A stretch of DNA of 64,000 nucleotides from Ochotona curzoniae (lineage: Eukaryota > Chordata > Mammalia > Lagomorpha > Ochotonidae), in contig NW_024466416.1 of assembly GCF_017591425.1 (NCBI RefSeq), positions 310,001-374,000 of the forward strand. The letters run 5' to 3'. Each line of letters begins with the position of its first letter. Within the stretch, counting starts at the first letter, position 1. The translations under genes were made by a program, and so were the position numbers. The notes beneath the pieces were generated by a model. It was not told the origin of the DNA, did no database searches, and was given only the letters and a program-made list of their open reading frames with translations. Positions 45,776 to 58,361 of this stretch are shown here, piece by piece.

Positions 45776-45861
45776 ATGTGCTTAGTCTTTAGCTTCTGAG
45801 GGAATATGATTATGATCATTCCTTTAATGCACTAATTCTACCACATGTGTTATTTCTGGGC

Positions 45862-46525
45862 CAGTATCTTTTTATATAAATTTATTTTATTTTTATATTA
45901 TTTACATACTTGAGAAGGATGTATACCCATGTAGACCACTGACTAGGATGGAGAGGGTCACGAAATGGGGGAAAGTGGATGACACAACTGCCTCCAATCT
46001 TTCCTCTCTTCTTCTCCTCTTCTTCCTGTATCTGGGGGAAGTGGGGAGAGAAGGGGAGAGGGCTGCTCCCAGCAGCCTAACCACATTAGTACCTGGGGGA
46101 TGGCCACTTGATGTCACCCCATGATCGCCCATGTGGAGCGTGATCCAAGGGTACTGCTTATGTGGTTTTGATAGTTCTGAGATGTTGTTGATTTCTTTGC
46201 TTCAAGGATGAGGAAATCCTCCTAAGGTCCATTGGCTGACATAGTCCACCTCCGAATCTCGGCTTGTCCAGATACCTGCTATTGAAAGATTGGCCAAGAG
46301 TATTGTCCATTTTGTTCCGCCTTCCATGATGTGAGGTTTCCTCTGCAGGCCTCAATGCTCTGTCATGATGCCGATGAGTATTTAGGCAGCCATCCACTGC
46401 ACAGGCTTCAGCAACCAAGGAGGCCCAGTTCTGACACATGCACTCCATGGTCAGATCACAGATCCATTGATTTTTTCACCACAGTTGGAGTTTTGACTCC
46501 AATGGTCCAGTTGGGGAAATTCCCA
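45862..46525 (-). repeat. Composite repeat, copy C (antisense)
   Basis: In reverse complement it contains the family anchors 'gaactatcaaaaccac' (46162-46177 on the plus strand), 'ccccagatacaggaagaag' and an 'ataatataaaaataaaataa' end. It keeps the 96-codon frame 46448-46158. The VNTR-like body is absent, so it is 5'-truncated. Confidence 0.65.
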
Positions 46526-46526
46526 A

Positions 46527-46712
46527 AGAAACCTTACCATGACACTTAAATAAGAAACTGATGGAATTATGACTCCTTATGAAGGACTTTACTATTGTAG
46601 CAACATGGGGAAAATCTGTCGGGGGGGTAGGAGTTTGGAAGGGAATCCCAGTCTATACAAAATTGTATCACAAAATTCAAAAATCCAAAATTCAAAAAAA
46701 AAAAAAAAGAAA
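46527..46712 (+). mobile_element. L1 3' end, short insertion
   Basis: 'gaaactgatggaattatgactcc' ... 'gaatcccagtctatacaaaattgtatcac' and poly(A), similar to the other L1 tails here. Confidence 0.65.
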
Positions 46713-46724
46713 GAAAAAAACCTC

Positions 46725-46910
46725 ACCACAAGTGACCCCGGGCCAATTTCAATGGATTCATATTTTTCTTCAATTATGGGGCATAGTATTTTACCTCTTT
46801 GTATGTCTTGTAAATTTTTTAGTAAGACACCAGACATTGTATTATTATATTACCTCACTGAGGGCTGTATATTTTCATATATGTATGTATACATATAGTC
46901 ATGCATTCTT
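46725..46910 (-). repeat. Ancient L1M fragment, antisense
   Basis: 'tgtatgtcttgtaaattttttagtaagacaccagacattg' is typical antisense L1M text. Confidence 0.6.
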
Positions 46911-46919
46911 TTTTCATTT

Positions 46920-47500
46920 TTAACTTTATTTTAAATATTATTTTTATAGTTGAGAGGGAAACATGCCCATGTGGACCTCTGATTAGGGTGGGAGGGTTGA
47001 GTTATGGTAAGATAAATGTTTCAGGGCCCGGCACGGTGGCGCAGTGGTTAAGGTCCTCTCCTTGCACGCCCGGGATCCCATATGGGCGCCGGTTCTATCC
47101 CGGCAGCCCCGCTTCCCTTCCAGCTCCCTGCCTGGGGCCTGGGAAGGCAGTCAAGGACGGCCCAAAGCTTTGGGACCCTGCACCCGTGTGGGAGACCCGG
47201 AAGAGGCTCCTGGCTTCGGATCAGCATAGCATCGACCGTTGTGCTCACTTGGGGAGTGAATCATCAGACAGAAGATCTTCCTCTCTGTCTCTCCTCTCTG
47301 TATATCCGCCTTTCCAATAAAAATAAAATAAATCTTAAAAAAACAAAAATAAAAAATCAAACAAACAAACAAACAAAAGATAAATGTTTCAGTTTTTTTT
47401 TCCTTCTTCCTGTGCCTGTGGGGTGGGAGTTGGGGTCAAAGGAAGTCCTGCTCTGCTTCTTGCTGTCAAACAGTCTTGAACTTTGTTATAGAGCGTATTT
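46920..47500 (-). repeat. Composite repeat, copy D (antisense, 3' end only)
   Basis: Reverse complement gives 'caggcacaggaagaagg', 'aaccctcccaccctaatcagagg', 'tccacatgggcatg' and 'aaaataatatttaaaataaag', collinear with copy C. It is split by the SINE at 47024-47376. Confidence 0.55.
47024..47376 (+). repeat. Young SINE with perfect TSD
   Basis: Matches the young consensus almost throughout and has a complex (CAAA)n tail. The target-site duplication 'aagataaatgtttca' is perfect at 47009-47023 and 47377-47391, so this is one of the most recent events in the window. Confidence 0.95.
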
Positions 47501-47525
47501 TTTAAAAAAAGTTAAAAATATTTTT

Positions 47526-47836
47526 TGTAAAGATTTATTATTTTTTTTAATTGGAAAGGCAGATTTATAGAGAAAAAGATATTCCATCTTCTGGTTCACT
47601 CTCCAAATGTTCGCAATGGATGGAGCTGAGCTGATCTGAGCCCAGGAGCCAGGAGCTTCTTCTAGGTCTCCCACATAGATTAGGAGTCCCAAGGCTTTGT
47701 GTCATCCTTTACTGCTTTCCCAGGCCATAAGCATGGAGCTGAATGGGAAGTGGAGCAGCTGGGACATGAGCCAGAGCTCACATGAGATTCTGGTACTTGA
47801 AGGGGAGGATTCGCCAATTGAGCCATTATGCTAATG
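47526..47836 (-). repeat. C-type SINE, antisense
   Basis: 'aaagatttattattttttttaattggaaaggcag' to 'gagccattatgct'. Confidence 0.85.
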
Positions 47837-47845
47837 GTTTTTTTT

Positions 47846-48124
47846 TAGGTTTATTTTATTGAAAGGCGGAGTTACAGAAAGAGGTGTCTTTCATCCATTG
47901 TATCACTCCCCGAATGACTGCAATCGTCAGAGCTAGGCCAGGCTGAAACCAGGAGACAGGCACTTCTTGTGAGCCAGTCTCCCATGTGGGTCCAGTGACC
48001 CAAGTGCTTGGGCCATTTTCTTCTGCTTCCCCAGGCACAGTGGCAGGGAGCTGAATCAGAAGTGGATCCACAGAGACTTGATTGTATTGGATGCAGACTG
48101 AAGTTTTACCTGATAAGCCAGTTA
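47846..48124 (-). repeat. Old SINE, antisense
   Basis: 'ttgaaaggcggagttacagaaag' to 'cctgataagccag'. Confidence 0.75.
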
Positions 48125-48214
48125 AATCCTTTCCACATTTCCCTTTAAACTTTATTATATAAAACTAGAACAGTATTTTAGTCTAGGGCTATCTTAGGTC
48201 TTATTTTTCATTTA

Positions 48215-48515
48215 CTATTTATTTTCATTTATTTGAAAGGCAGACAGGTGGAGAGAGAGAGAGATTCTTCATTCGCTGGTTCACTCCCCAAAGGGCTACA
48301 GGAGCCAAGGCTGGGCCAGGCTGAAGCCATGAGCCTGGAACCTCTTCGAGATCTTCTATGTAAAGGTGGCAGGGACCCAAGTCCTCGTGTCATCACCTGC
48401 TGCCTTCCACAGTACTCAATAGCAGAAAGCTGGAATTAGCAGCAGAGTTGGGTCTTCTGACATAAGATGCAGGTGTCCCAAGCGCCATGTTACCTATGCA
48501 GCAAATGTCTGCCAC
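48215..48515 (-). repeat. Old SINE, antisense
   Basis: 'catttatttgaaaggcagacaggtgg' to 'caaatgtctgccaccc', the diverged older layer. Confidence 0.75.
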
Positions 48516-48649
48516 CCTATTCCCCCTTCTTCTTGGTGGGGGACCCTTCTATGTATTCAAGTGAGCTTCATGAATTATGAGATTGTTCATTCTGGCTACA
48601 GGAGACAGAGAGAATGCTTGACCTGGCTTGAGTTTCAAGAATTAGTCGT

Positions 48650-48882
48650 GGGCCTTACGTGATGTCTCAATGGCTAAATCCTCACCTTGCAAGTGCCAGG
48701 ATTCCGCATAGGCACTGGTTCATGTCCACGCTGCTTCACTTTCCATCTAGTTCCCTGTTTGTTGCCTGGGAAAGCAATAGAGAATGATCACTTGGTGAAT
48801 GAACCAGCAGGTGGAAGATCTTTCTCTCTGTCACTCTTTCTTTCTATAAATCTGCCTTTCCAATACAAATACATAAATATTA
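48650..48882 (+). repeat. SINE, internally deleted
   Basis: The head ('gggccttacgtgatgtctcaatgg') joins 'gaatgatcacttggtgaatgaacc'; about 90 bp of body is missing. Confidence 0.8.
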
Positions 48883-49240
48883 AAAATTAAAATTAATCTT
48901 TCTAATTCATTTAGGTATTTCTTTCCTGCACCTGGGGTAGCCTCTCATGTGTGTTCACCAAGCTGAACTCAGTAAACTGCTCAAGAGGGACCCTCTGCAA
49001 TGCTCTGAGCCCTCTCTGTCTACGTAGTCGTCTCCGTCTGATAATCCGGCTGTAGGTTCTAGCCACTTGCCCTTCTGCACTCTCAGTTTTGTCTCCTGAA
49101 CTCCACCTGACATCCCCTCCTGATGCCTTGGCCTGGGCGCTCTGTCAAGGCGGTGAACTGCAGCAACTGTAGAGCTTCTCTTGCTTGCCTTCTGCCTTTC
49201 AGAATTTAATGCCCCGCATCGCCTGGCACTCAGTGGTTTC

Positions 49241-49585
49241 TTTTCTTTTTTTTTTTTTAAAGATTTACTTTTATTATTATTTTTTTCATTGGAAAGGCGG
49301 ATATACAGAGAGGAGAGACAGAGAGGAAGATCTTCCGTCCGATGATTCACTCCCCAAGTGAGCCGCAACGGGCCGATACTATGCCAGTCAGAAGCCAGGA
49401 GCCTCTTCCCGGTCTCCCACGCGGGTGCAGGATCCCAAAGCTTTGGGCCGTCCTTGACTGCTTTCCCGGGCCACAGGCAGGGAGCTGGAAGGGAAGTGGG
49501 GCCGCTGGGATTAGAACCGGCGCCCATATGGGATCCCGGGCGTGCAAGGCGAGGACTTTAACCACTTGCGCCACCGCGCCGGGCC
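49241..49585 (-). repeat. Young SINE, antisense, perfect TSD
   Basis: Young-consensus copy ending 'ccaccgcgccgggcc'. 'cactcagtggtttc' is repeated exactly at 49227-49240 and 49586-49599. Confidence 0.95.
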
Positions 49586-50329
49586 CACTCAGTGGTTTCA
49601 AGACTGTTATTTTATATGTAGGTATGTTTGACAGCTCATGAAAAAAAAAGAGATTAAAAGATAAATTTATTTTGTTACAGAAGCTGTTTAAAAAGTCTTT
49701 TCTTAAACGTCATTTTTCCATGAACTTTTTGAAGGTCCTTTATATTTGTTTTTCAGTTGGTTCAGTAGGGGCAACTGAATTTGGTCCCTGTTATTCCAAT
49801 CTGGCTAAAAGTAGAAATTCTAGCTTGCCCTTTATTTTCAAACCCAAAAGCTAATCCTACAGTTAAAATCTGAAAAATGTCCCCTTTAGTGATATTAGTG
49901 AAAGGAGTTAAGTGAGAATGGGATGAGTTAATGTTGGAAAAGCACCTGTATCATAGCAGATGACTATTAAATGACTATTTATGTGCAGGAAGAGTACAAA
50001 CATGGTGCAACCATGTGACCTTGGCCAGTGTGGGATACAGACCGGAGAGAAGACCTGAGAAATTACTTAAGACAGGGGGATGGGCACAGAGAACTAGGCT
50101 GTGAAGGCTAGGGCAGTGAGTTTAATTGGGACAGGATGGACCAACAGCATGTGAAAGAAATGAACAACCTCTCTAATAGGAGTTATACATTAACAGGATA
50201 TGTTTACCTATCCATACCAAATGAGCAAAGCACTGGAGGAATGAAGCTGTTTGATATGGGCAAGAGGAAAACAATGAAGCAACAACTCTCACTGAATGAG
50301 TGAAAACTGATATTTACTTTTTGGGGGAC

Positions 50330-50560
50330 TGTTTGGTGCAGAAGAGCCTTACAGAGGATGCATTTTTTGACTCAGTAATTTCTCAAGGATGTCCACTGCA
50401 GCATCATTACTTGTACCAATGAAAAACTTGGAAATTCGCCACAATATGAAATAATTCACTGAATTATAGCCAAAGTATGTCCTGGAATATTATAAAGTAC
50501 ACCGATTTTGCAAATTGAAATAAAATGGGAAACACAAAATTGTTTTTCACATACAAGCTC
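50330..50560 (+). repeat. Ancient L1M-like fragment
   Basis: 'tccactgcagcatcattacttgtacc' with 'gtcctggaatattataaagtacacc' resembles the L1M 3' text ('atggaatattattcagcc'). Confidence 0.45.
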
Positions 50561-51205
50561 CAACAAGTTAACTTTCCCTTTCTTTTTCACAGTGCCTGCT
50601 GTTCCATTGCCAGGATGTATCATAGCGTGTCTAGCCAGCACACATCAGGCAGGCATTTAGATTGCTTCCTTTTGCTTTGAAAGCCATGCTACATTGGATT
50701 CCCTTGTAATTTTGCACCTGCAGTGGTACACTTTTGTTGACTCTGCTTCACTGATGGGGCAGCTGAGGTTCAAGGTGATGAAACAACCTGTCGAAGAGCA
50801 AATTCTGCAGTGAGAGCTGCTGATGTGACATGGAGCGGGATGCTAGTTAGGCAGCCAGGGTTTGCACACTGCCCAGCTATCCCTGCTGAGATGCCAGCAC
50901 TTGATAAGCCTGGTTTCTGCCCCTGGGGCAAATCAGACTCCAGGATGGTTTCCACATGATGCAGTGAGGGAGTGCTGGGATAAAGGAAGGCAAGGATGAA
51001 AGGCAGCTGACCCTGCCTGGGAGGTCAGGCTGGGCTGCTGAGCACAACCCTGGGGGAACTGGGAGGAGTCAGCCTGAGAAGAGGGCAGGACAAGGCCTGT
51101 AGGTTGGAGGGATGAGCAGGCATGCAAAGCACAGATGCACAAGGGGTTTGGTGCCGCCAGGCTGTCAAGCAGGTGGCAGGATGTGGCTACACAAGTGTCT
51201 CCATG

Positions 51206-51303
51206 AGTGTATGTGTGTGTGTGAGTGTATATGTGAGCCTGTATGTATGTGTGAGAGTGTGTGTGAAAGTAAATGTGTGTGAGTGCGTGTATGTGTGTGT
51301 GTG
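51206..51303 (+). repeat. (TG)n-rich microsatellite
   Basis: About 100 bp of imperfect TG/TATG/GAGTG repeats. Confidence 0.9.
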
Positions 51304-52049
51304 GTACAGTGCTGAGCTCTCACATCCTATACTATCTAGAATTTGCATTTGGTTGTTTAGGATTTACCTCTGAGTCTGTGGCATTTCTGGGGAAAGCTTG
51401 GTGTTTGGGTCTTTAAATGAGAATATTAGAGAAGCAAATAAGATAATTGTGTTTGGGATCTCGTGGGTGGCACTTTATAAACTATCTTGCCAAATGACTG
51501 CAGTGTCTGCTTTCGCCTTTGTGTTTGTGATGAGTTGGCACCGGATAGTGCTGCTTTAATTGTCTCAGCTAATGAGAACAGAGGAGGACTTAATATGTAA
51601 ATGATGCATTTGAGCCTAGCAGAGGCCAAATGTCCTCCCAGCAGGCGGAATGAACAAAGGGTTAGCACAAGTTCTGATGGAGAAAGGTGGTGGGAGAAAT
51701 GACTCATCTCTCGGCGTGCCGCGCGCCAGAGACCCTGCTCTGGAGTGGTTGGCTCTGGATCACGCCTGTGCAGCGCTTGCTTGTGCAAGCATCATCTGTC
51801 ACAATGAATTCATGCTTTCAGTTGTAAATGCATTTGTTCCATAGCTTTGTTTCTAGTTAACTGGTTAATTGCCACTGTTTGCTTGTTTTAGGTACCACAG
51901 ATACATATTCATGGCCGGTTTTATGTCTACATCTATCTAAATGACACCACAGTCTAAATAAATGAGCATCACTAGGAAGCAGAAAATTTATTATCCTTTG
52001 CAGGGAACATTCAAGAGTTTTAAGGTGCATTTTTTTTAAAGACTTATTT

Positions 52050-52590
52050 ATGGTGTCAATATTGTGGAGTAATGGGTTAAGCTACTGCTTCCAATGTCGA
52101 CATCACGTATGGGCGGTGGATCGTGTCCAGGCTGCTCCACTTCCCATCCAGCTTCCTGCTAATGCACCTGGGAAAGCAGAGGAGGATGGCTTTAGTCCCT
52201 GGTCTTCTGCACCCTCACGGGAGACCCTAACTCCTGATTTTAGCTTGTCTTAGCCCTGGCTGTTGCTCATTTTGGGGAGTGAACCAATAGGTGGAAAGTT
52301 CTCTCTCCCTCTTTTTCTTTCTCCTTCTCTGTAGGCAGAGTTAGAGAGAGACATGTGTGATTCACTGGTCCAGTCTCCAAAATGGCTGTGATGACCAGAG
52401 CCAGGAACTATATCCAGTACTCCCATAAAGGTGGTATGGGCCCAAGTACTTGGTTCATCTTCTGTTGCCTTCCAGGCCACCAGTGGGTGACAGGATTGAA
52501 AATGCAATAGCTGAGATACAAACTGGTGCGCAGATGGGATGCTGGGGCCAAAGTCGGTGATTTTACCTACTATGCCACAATGCAGGTCCC
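52050..52590. repeat. Two old SINEs tail to tail
   Basis: A plus-strand copy (52050-52334, 'ggtgtcaatattgtggagtaatggg' head) meets an antisense copy (52335-52590, ending 'ctatgccacaatgcaggtcccc') at their pyrimidine/purine tails. Confidence 0.7.
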
Positions 52591-52614
52591 CATGTTGGCA
52601 CTTAAAATAAAATG

Positions 52615-53070
52615 TCCTGGCTGTGAAATGGAAAGGGATGAATAAGACCAGTTAGGGGACTGATGAAGGCCTTAGTATAGAATTGTCCAGGAAAGGATAG
52701 ATGTGAGAAATAGTCAGGAGGGTGAAAACTAATAGGATTTGGTGATTGACTGGGTGTAGCAGGTGAGGGAGAAGAAAGCCAGGGCTGGCGCCCCGAGTTC
52801 CCACTTGGGTGTAATTGGATATGCGGTGCTGCCATCAACTAAAGCAAAAGCAGGGGAGGAAAAGGCAGTACTCAAGGCTGAGACAAAGAATTCCATGTTA
52901 GACAAGCTAAGTGTGAGATGCCTATGGAATATCCAGGCAGAAATGCTCAGTGAACAGGTGCAACCATGACCTTGACGCTTGAGCCAGAGGTCAGGACTGG
53001 CCGTATAGGTCTGGCAACAGTCGGCTTGGCAATGGTGGGGCGATGAGGACAGAAGCTCAGCTGACATCAT
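52615..53070 (+). repeat. Ancient interspersed repeat, family not named
   Basis: 'ataagaccagttaggggactgatgaagg' and 'ttagacaagctaagtgtgagatgcctatgg' match a common old mammalian repeat I recognise by text but cannot name safely. The 182-codon antisense frame over it is an accident. Confidence 0.5.
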
Positions 53071-53207
53071 GCAGGGGAGCACACTTGGACTACACGGAGC
53101 TAGCAGCCAGTACAATGGAGAACACAGGTGGTAGGGACACAGAGGGATGCCCAAAAACGGGTTTAAAAAGGACCGTCTTGATCTCGGCAAGACGGGGTGG
53201 GTCTTTA

Positions 53208-53519
53208 ACAAAAAAATGTCTATTTTTATTGAAAAGGCAGATTTTTCAGAGAGAAGGAGAGACAAAAGATCTACCATTCACCATTCACTCCACCGATGAC
53301 CACAATGGTCAGGGCAGAGCCGATCTGAAGCCAGGAGCTTCCTTGGAGTCTCCTCTATGAGTGCAGGGGCCCAAGAACTTAGGCTGTCTTCACATCCTTT
53401 CTCAGGCCATAAGCAGGTAACTGAATTAGACATGGAGAGGCTGGGATTCGAACCAGTGCCCATACGGGATACCAGTACTGTAGGAGGATAATTAACCAGT
53501 TGAACCATCAGGCCAGCTT
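53208..53519 (-). repeat. C-type SINE, antisense, diverged
   Basis: 'tctatttttattgaaaaggcag' to 'gaaccatcaggccag'. Confidence 0.85.
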
Positions 53520-54647
53520 CCAGGGGTGGATCTCTGCAGCTGATGCAACAAAGGACCTTTCCCCCTCCCCAATGTTACTTGCATAGAGAGAACATTCAAT
53601 CAGATTAGGCCAAAAATGTGATTCCTGGATTAGGTTAACACAGTAGTCATGGAAAAACATGGCCCCGCTCCCACTGCTAAGCCACAGCACTGGCTTGAAA
53701 TCCTGTTCAGCTACATGCTTCTGGTGGTGGCCCTAGAGAAGCGGAGTGGGAGCAGGAGCTGACCCTTGCCTGACCTTCCTTGTTTGGTACCAGTGGGAGG
53801 GATTGCCTCACTGGGTAGGGAACAGCCGGCTCTGGGAGCTGGAGGAAGGGGATGGTGAGGAGGTTGTAATAGGAGGTAAAGCAAATTGCTGAGGCAGGGG
53901 AGGGGATTTGGAACAGATGCTGACGGTCTACCCAGTCCTCGCAAAAGGCCAGGAAGGGCTCACGCAAGGTCAGGGAGAGGTGCTGCGTGAAGGCAGCAGG
54001 TCCCACAGGTGTGAGATATTCTGATCGGGTCCCAGCAAAGTTGGGATAGGAACAGTGACAGTGATTGACACATAAGGGCCAAGACACAGGTTTTGCCGGA
54101 ACAACTAACTCTGCATAGGGGCCTTTGAACCTAGGACTGGACCATGTCTCTTGCCCCTTCTTTAAGCTCCTGGCCATGGTCCGCAGGAGCCACGCTGGGT
54201 CTCATTGCCTGAGGATGCACACAGACCCGGGCTTGTCCTTCTGGGTAATTACTGCCATGCTCACTCAGTAGTCTCCTGGTGGCTGCCCTGCCTGCTCCAA
54301 AACGCCTGAAAATGTTTAGGAAAAGCAAATAAAGAATTACTAAGAGTGATTCATTAGCCATAGTACTAACATTTCAAATGAAATTATAGCCTTCATTGCA
54401 AGTGACTAGAGAAGACTCCTGGAGGCATCATTTATCTTTTTAGCACTGAACCCAGCCTTGTGCCTGGAACTCCTGTGCCTTCGCCCTCCCAGCCTTCTGG
54501 GGGCTCTTGGCCTCTGTTGCATCCTCTTTCTGTTCTGGTACCCATTTCCTCCCACATTCTCAACTGATCATAAGGTATATTTGAACAATTTTTAAAACAC
54601 CAATTTAGTGAGGCAGTGCTTGCTCTTGATCTTAAAAATGGGGTGTC

Positions 54648-54970
54648 AGGCCTGGCTCAATAGCATAATGGTTAAGGTCCTGACCTTGCACGAACCGGGA
54701 TCGCATATGGGTGCCAGTTATAATCCCGGCAGCTCCACTTCCTATCCAGCTTCCTGCTTATGGCCTGGGAAAGCAGTCGAGGGCGGCCCAAAGCCTTGGG
54801 ACTCTACACCTGTGGGAGACCCGGAAGCGCTCGTGGCTCCTGGCTTTGGATCAGCTCAGGTCCAGACATTGTGGTCACTTGGTGAATCATCGGACAGAAG
54901 ATCTTCCTCTCTGTCTCTCCTCTCTGTATCTCTGCCTTTCCAATTAAAAAAATAATAAAAATAAATCTTA
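54648..54970 (+). repeat. C-type SINE
   Basis: 'caggcctggctcaatagcataatgg' to 'aataaaaataaatctt'. The segment 'ggggagtgaatcatc' is shortened to 'ggtgaatcatc'. Confidence 0.9.
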
Positions 54971-55088
54971 AAAAAAAAAAGACCTGACTACTCCACTTCT
55001 GATCTAGCTTCTTGGAAAATCTCTCCTTTTTTCTCTCTCTCTCTGTAACTCTGCGTTCTAAATGAATTTTTTAAAATGTTAAACCACA

Positions 55089-55413
55089 GGGTCCCAACGT
55101 GGTAGCCTAGTGGCTAAAGTCCTCATCTTGAACTTGCCAGGATCCCATATAGACACCAGTTCTGAGCCGGCAGCCCTGCTTCCCACCCACCTCCCTGCTT
55201 ATGGCGTGGGACAGCAGTTGAGGATGGCCCAAAGCCTTGGGACCCTGCACCTGCGTGGGAGACCTGGAGGAAGTTCCTGGCTCCTGGCTTCGGATTGGCT
55301 CAGCACCGCCTGTTGCGGTCACTTGGGGAGTGAATCATCGGAGGGAAGATCTTCCTCTGTGTCTTTTCTCCTTTCTGTATATCTGACTTTGCGAAAAAAT
55401 AAGATAAATCTTT
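55089..55413 (+). repeat. C-type SINE
   Basis: 'gggtcccaacgtggtagcctag' to 'aataagataaatctttttt'. Confidence 0.9.
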
Positions 55414-55664
55414 TTTAAAAATCTAAAAGCACAGAATGGAAATAAAACAAAATGAGAGTTTAAATAATAAATAATAAACAAGCATAAAAATGCCCAGTAT
55501 TCCTGAGGATCTGATTAGATACGTCACAGGAAATGGCAGTAAAGGAACGGTTGACTCTGATCATGATGAGGTTTTTACAAAGTTCATGGAAGCAGAGAGA
55601 CAGCTCTCCCTTCTGCTGCCTCAGCCCTCAGGTAACCTGGGACAACTGCGACATAACGGCTGTG

Positions 55665-55670
55665 GCCATC

Positions 55671-55712
<42 letters not shown>

Positions 55713-55970
55713 CTTCCATCCACTGGTTCAGTCCCCAAATGACTGCAACGAGAGAGGCTGGGGCTGGGCCAAAGCCAGGAGCCAGAAGCTTCATTTAGGC
55801 CTCCAGCATGAGTGGCAGGGCCCCAAATACTTGAGCCACCTTCTGCTGCTTTCCCAGGCCAGTAACAGGAAACTGGACTGGAAGTGGGACAGCCAGCACT
55901 TGGACCGTCATGCACAGGAGATGCTGGTGTCATGGAGAGTGACCTTAACTATACCACAATGCCAGCCCCG
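55665..55970 (-). repeat. Old SINE, antisense, with (AG)n
   Basis: 'aaaggcag' followed by about 15 GA units (55676-55712), then 'atcttccatccactggttc' and 'ctataccacaatgccagcccc'. Confidence 0.8.
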
Positions 55971-56021
55971 CAAAAGGAATAACTACTGCAATATATATTA
56001 TATAAAAGCTATATATGGATT

Positions 56022-56335
56022 TTAAAAAAGATTTTAGAATTTTTATTGGAAAGTCAGATTTACAAAGAGAAGGAGAGACAGAGAGAAAGACCTTCCATCT
56101 GCTTGTTCACTCTCCAAGTAGCTGAGCCAATGTGAAGCCAGGAGCTGGGAGCCAGAAGATACTTCTGGCTCTCCCACACAGGTTGTTCATGGTCCCAAGC
56201 ACTTGGGCCATCCTCCCTTGCTTTCTCAGGTCACAAGCAGAGAGCTGGATCAGAAGTAGAGCAACTGGAACATGAACTGGCACCCATATGGGATCCCGGT
56301 GCTTGCAGGTGGAGCATTAGTTAGTTGAGCTCCTA
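56022..56335 (-). repeat. C-type SINE, antisense
   Basis: 'gattttagaatttttattggaaagtcag' to 'agttgagctcctatgt'. Confidence 0.85.
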
Positions 56336-56768
56336 TGTATGAAATTTTTTTTAAGAATTTTTTTTTAAAATTTATTTTTATTGGAAAGGCAAGATATTTT
56401 TGATCCCTCCCCCCTCCCCAAATCTTCATGTTTTAATTCCATTTCCATAAAAATAGCTGCAGGCTGGGAAAGGCCAGAGCAACTGAGGCTCCAAGAGCAC
56501 TTGTCCCTTGCAGGTGACTCTACAGGTCAGTCCCCTAGCAGAGGCTGACACACCCCAACTCTTTCACTTGCCAGGAACGTGACCCTGAGCAGAAGCCTTG
56601 ATTTCTGCCTGTGTGCAATGGGACAATAACCGAGTGGCCTTGAGTTTTGGCTGAGATGGTGTACGCACAGCAGTTAAGGTGTGGCTGACTTACCGTAAAT
56701 AGTGCATACATGTGACACTTACAAAATGTTAGAAACCTTTGGGAGAGTCTTATATCTAAAGCCATCAA

Positions 56769-57092
56769 GGGCCCGGTGCGGTGGCGCAAGTGGTTAAGGT
56801 CCTCTCCTTGCACGCCCGGGATCCCATATGGGCGCCGGTTCTAATCCCGGCAGCCCTGCTTCCCTTCCAGCTCCCTGCCTGTGGCCCGGGAAAGCAGTTG
56901 AGGACGGCCCAAAGCTTTGGGGCACTGCACCCGCGTGGGAGACCCGGAAGAGGCTCCTGGCTTCGGACCGGCATAGTATCGGCCCGTTGTGCTCACTTGG
57001 GGAGTGAATGATCGGATGGAAGATCTTCCTCTCTGTCACTCCTCTCTGTATATCCGCCTTTCCAATAAAAAAATAATAAATCTTTAAAAAAA
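56769..57092 (+). repeat. Young SINE with perfect TSD
   Basis: Young-consensus copy ('gggcccggtgcggtggcgc' head). 'aaagccatcaa' is repeated at 56758-56768 and 57093-57103. Confidence 0.95.
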
Positions 57093-57205
57093 AAAGCCAT
57101 CAAGATGTTATTGGAAGATAATATACCTTTCTGATCATAGGTTATTGTAAATCAAGTGTATCAATCCAAATTCGTAACTAAAAAAAAAAAAGATGTTATT
57201 AATGG

Positions 57206-57502
57206 GGGTCCAGTGTGGACGCCCCGTGGCTAAATCCTTCCTTTGCATGCTCCAGGATCCCATGTGGACATCTGTTCATGTCCCAGTTGCTCCACTTCCC
57301 CTCCATCTCCCTGCTTGTGGCCTGGGAAAGTAATAGAGAATGGTCCAAAGCCTTGGGACCCTGCGCCCGCGTGGGAGACCCAGAAGCAGCTCCTGGCTTC
57401 GGATTGGCTCAGCTCTGGCTGTTGTGGCCAATATTTCGGGAGTGAACTAGTGGATGGAAGATCTTTCTCTCTGTAAATTTGCCTTCCCAATTAAAAGAAA
57501 AA
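57206..57502 (+). repeat. C-type SINE, diverged
   Basis: 'ggggtccagtgtggacgccccgtgg' to 'ccaattaaaagaaaaaattt'. Confidence 0.85.
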
Positions 57503-58341
57503 ATTTGTTTTTAAAAGGAATGTCTTAAGGACTTCATGAAAGGAAAGGGGAGAGAAGACTATGATTATAGATAAGGAGTTTGAAACCACTTTATTCACAG
57601 AACAAATATCCAGGAACAGAAGGTCACTGACGAGGTAGTGGTGACGCACGCCCCGCCGCATGCTGCTGGGTTAGCGAGGGTTAACTCCATCCTGTCAGCT
57701 GGGACAGGTGAAGGACTGACGCAGCAATCTGTGCATCAGGCTCACTTGGCAGGTGACAAGTGAGGGACACACATCCCCTGGCTCACTGCACTGGGGGACT
57801 GGAGCTGGCTTTTCAGAATTTGCTTTCTGGTGTTTTAAGCAGCTTGCTTGCTAAACAGAATTTGCGTGTCTGTTAGGTGGTCAGCATTTGGGAAGTACAT
57901 CTCAAGTGCCCAGCGAGCCCTCCCGGGGCCCCCTCCCTGCTGGCTCTCACTCTAGTCTCGGTGGAGGTAACTGGGGACCACTGGCGGTGCTGTGGGCCCA
58001 CTTCTGCCAGGCTGGCTGTGTTGTTGTGATTCTCAGCACCAGGTCGCCTTTACATTCAGCAGGCCTTTAATAAATGCTTGTTGCATTATACACATGGGGA
58101 TAAACATATATATGTGTATCGGAGCACACATATACAAGCACGTATGTGAGTGATCTCCTAAAAAATCCACAGAAAATCTATATTGATCCAAAAGACAGTG
58201 TGGATTTGAAAATAAACTTTTAATTCTATTTTTTCCCCACAGACCTTCTGATGCTCCCTGGCATGTGTAACACGACTGAGCCTTAGACTGGGAAGGGGGC
58301 CTACGGGGAGTTATTCTCATTGCTACCAACAATTAGGGCAA

Positions 58342-58361
58342 AAAAAAAAAAAAAAAAAAAG
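58342..58361 (+). repeat. Poly(A) tract
   Basis: Twenty or so A residues with no retroelement or retrocopy recognised before them; possibly the tail of an unrecognised insertion. Confidence 0.7.

Noticed and set aside
51122..51373. Val/Cys-rich 83-codon frame
   Set aside because: Translation of a (TG)n microsatellite.
53707..54177. 156-codon minus-strand frame starting MARSLKKGQ
   Set aside because: No recognised domain, no splice context and stops in neighbouring frames. It may be a remnant of an old repeat, but I could not assign it.
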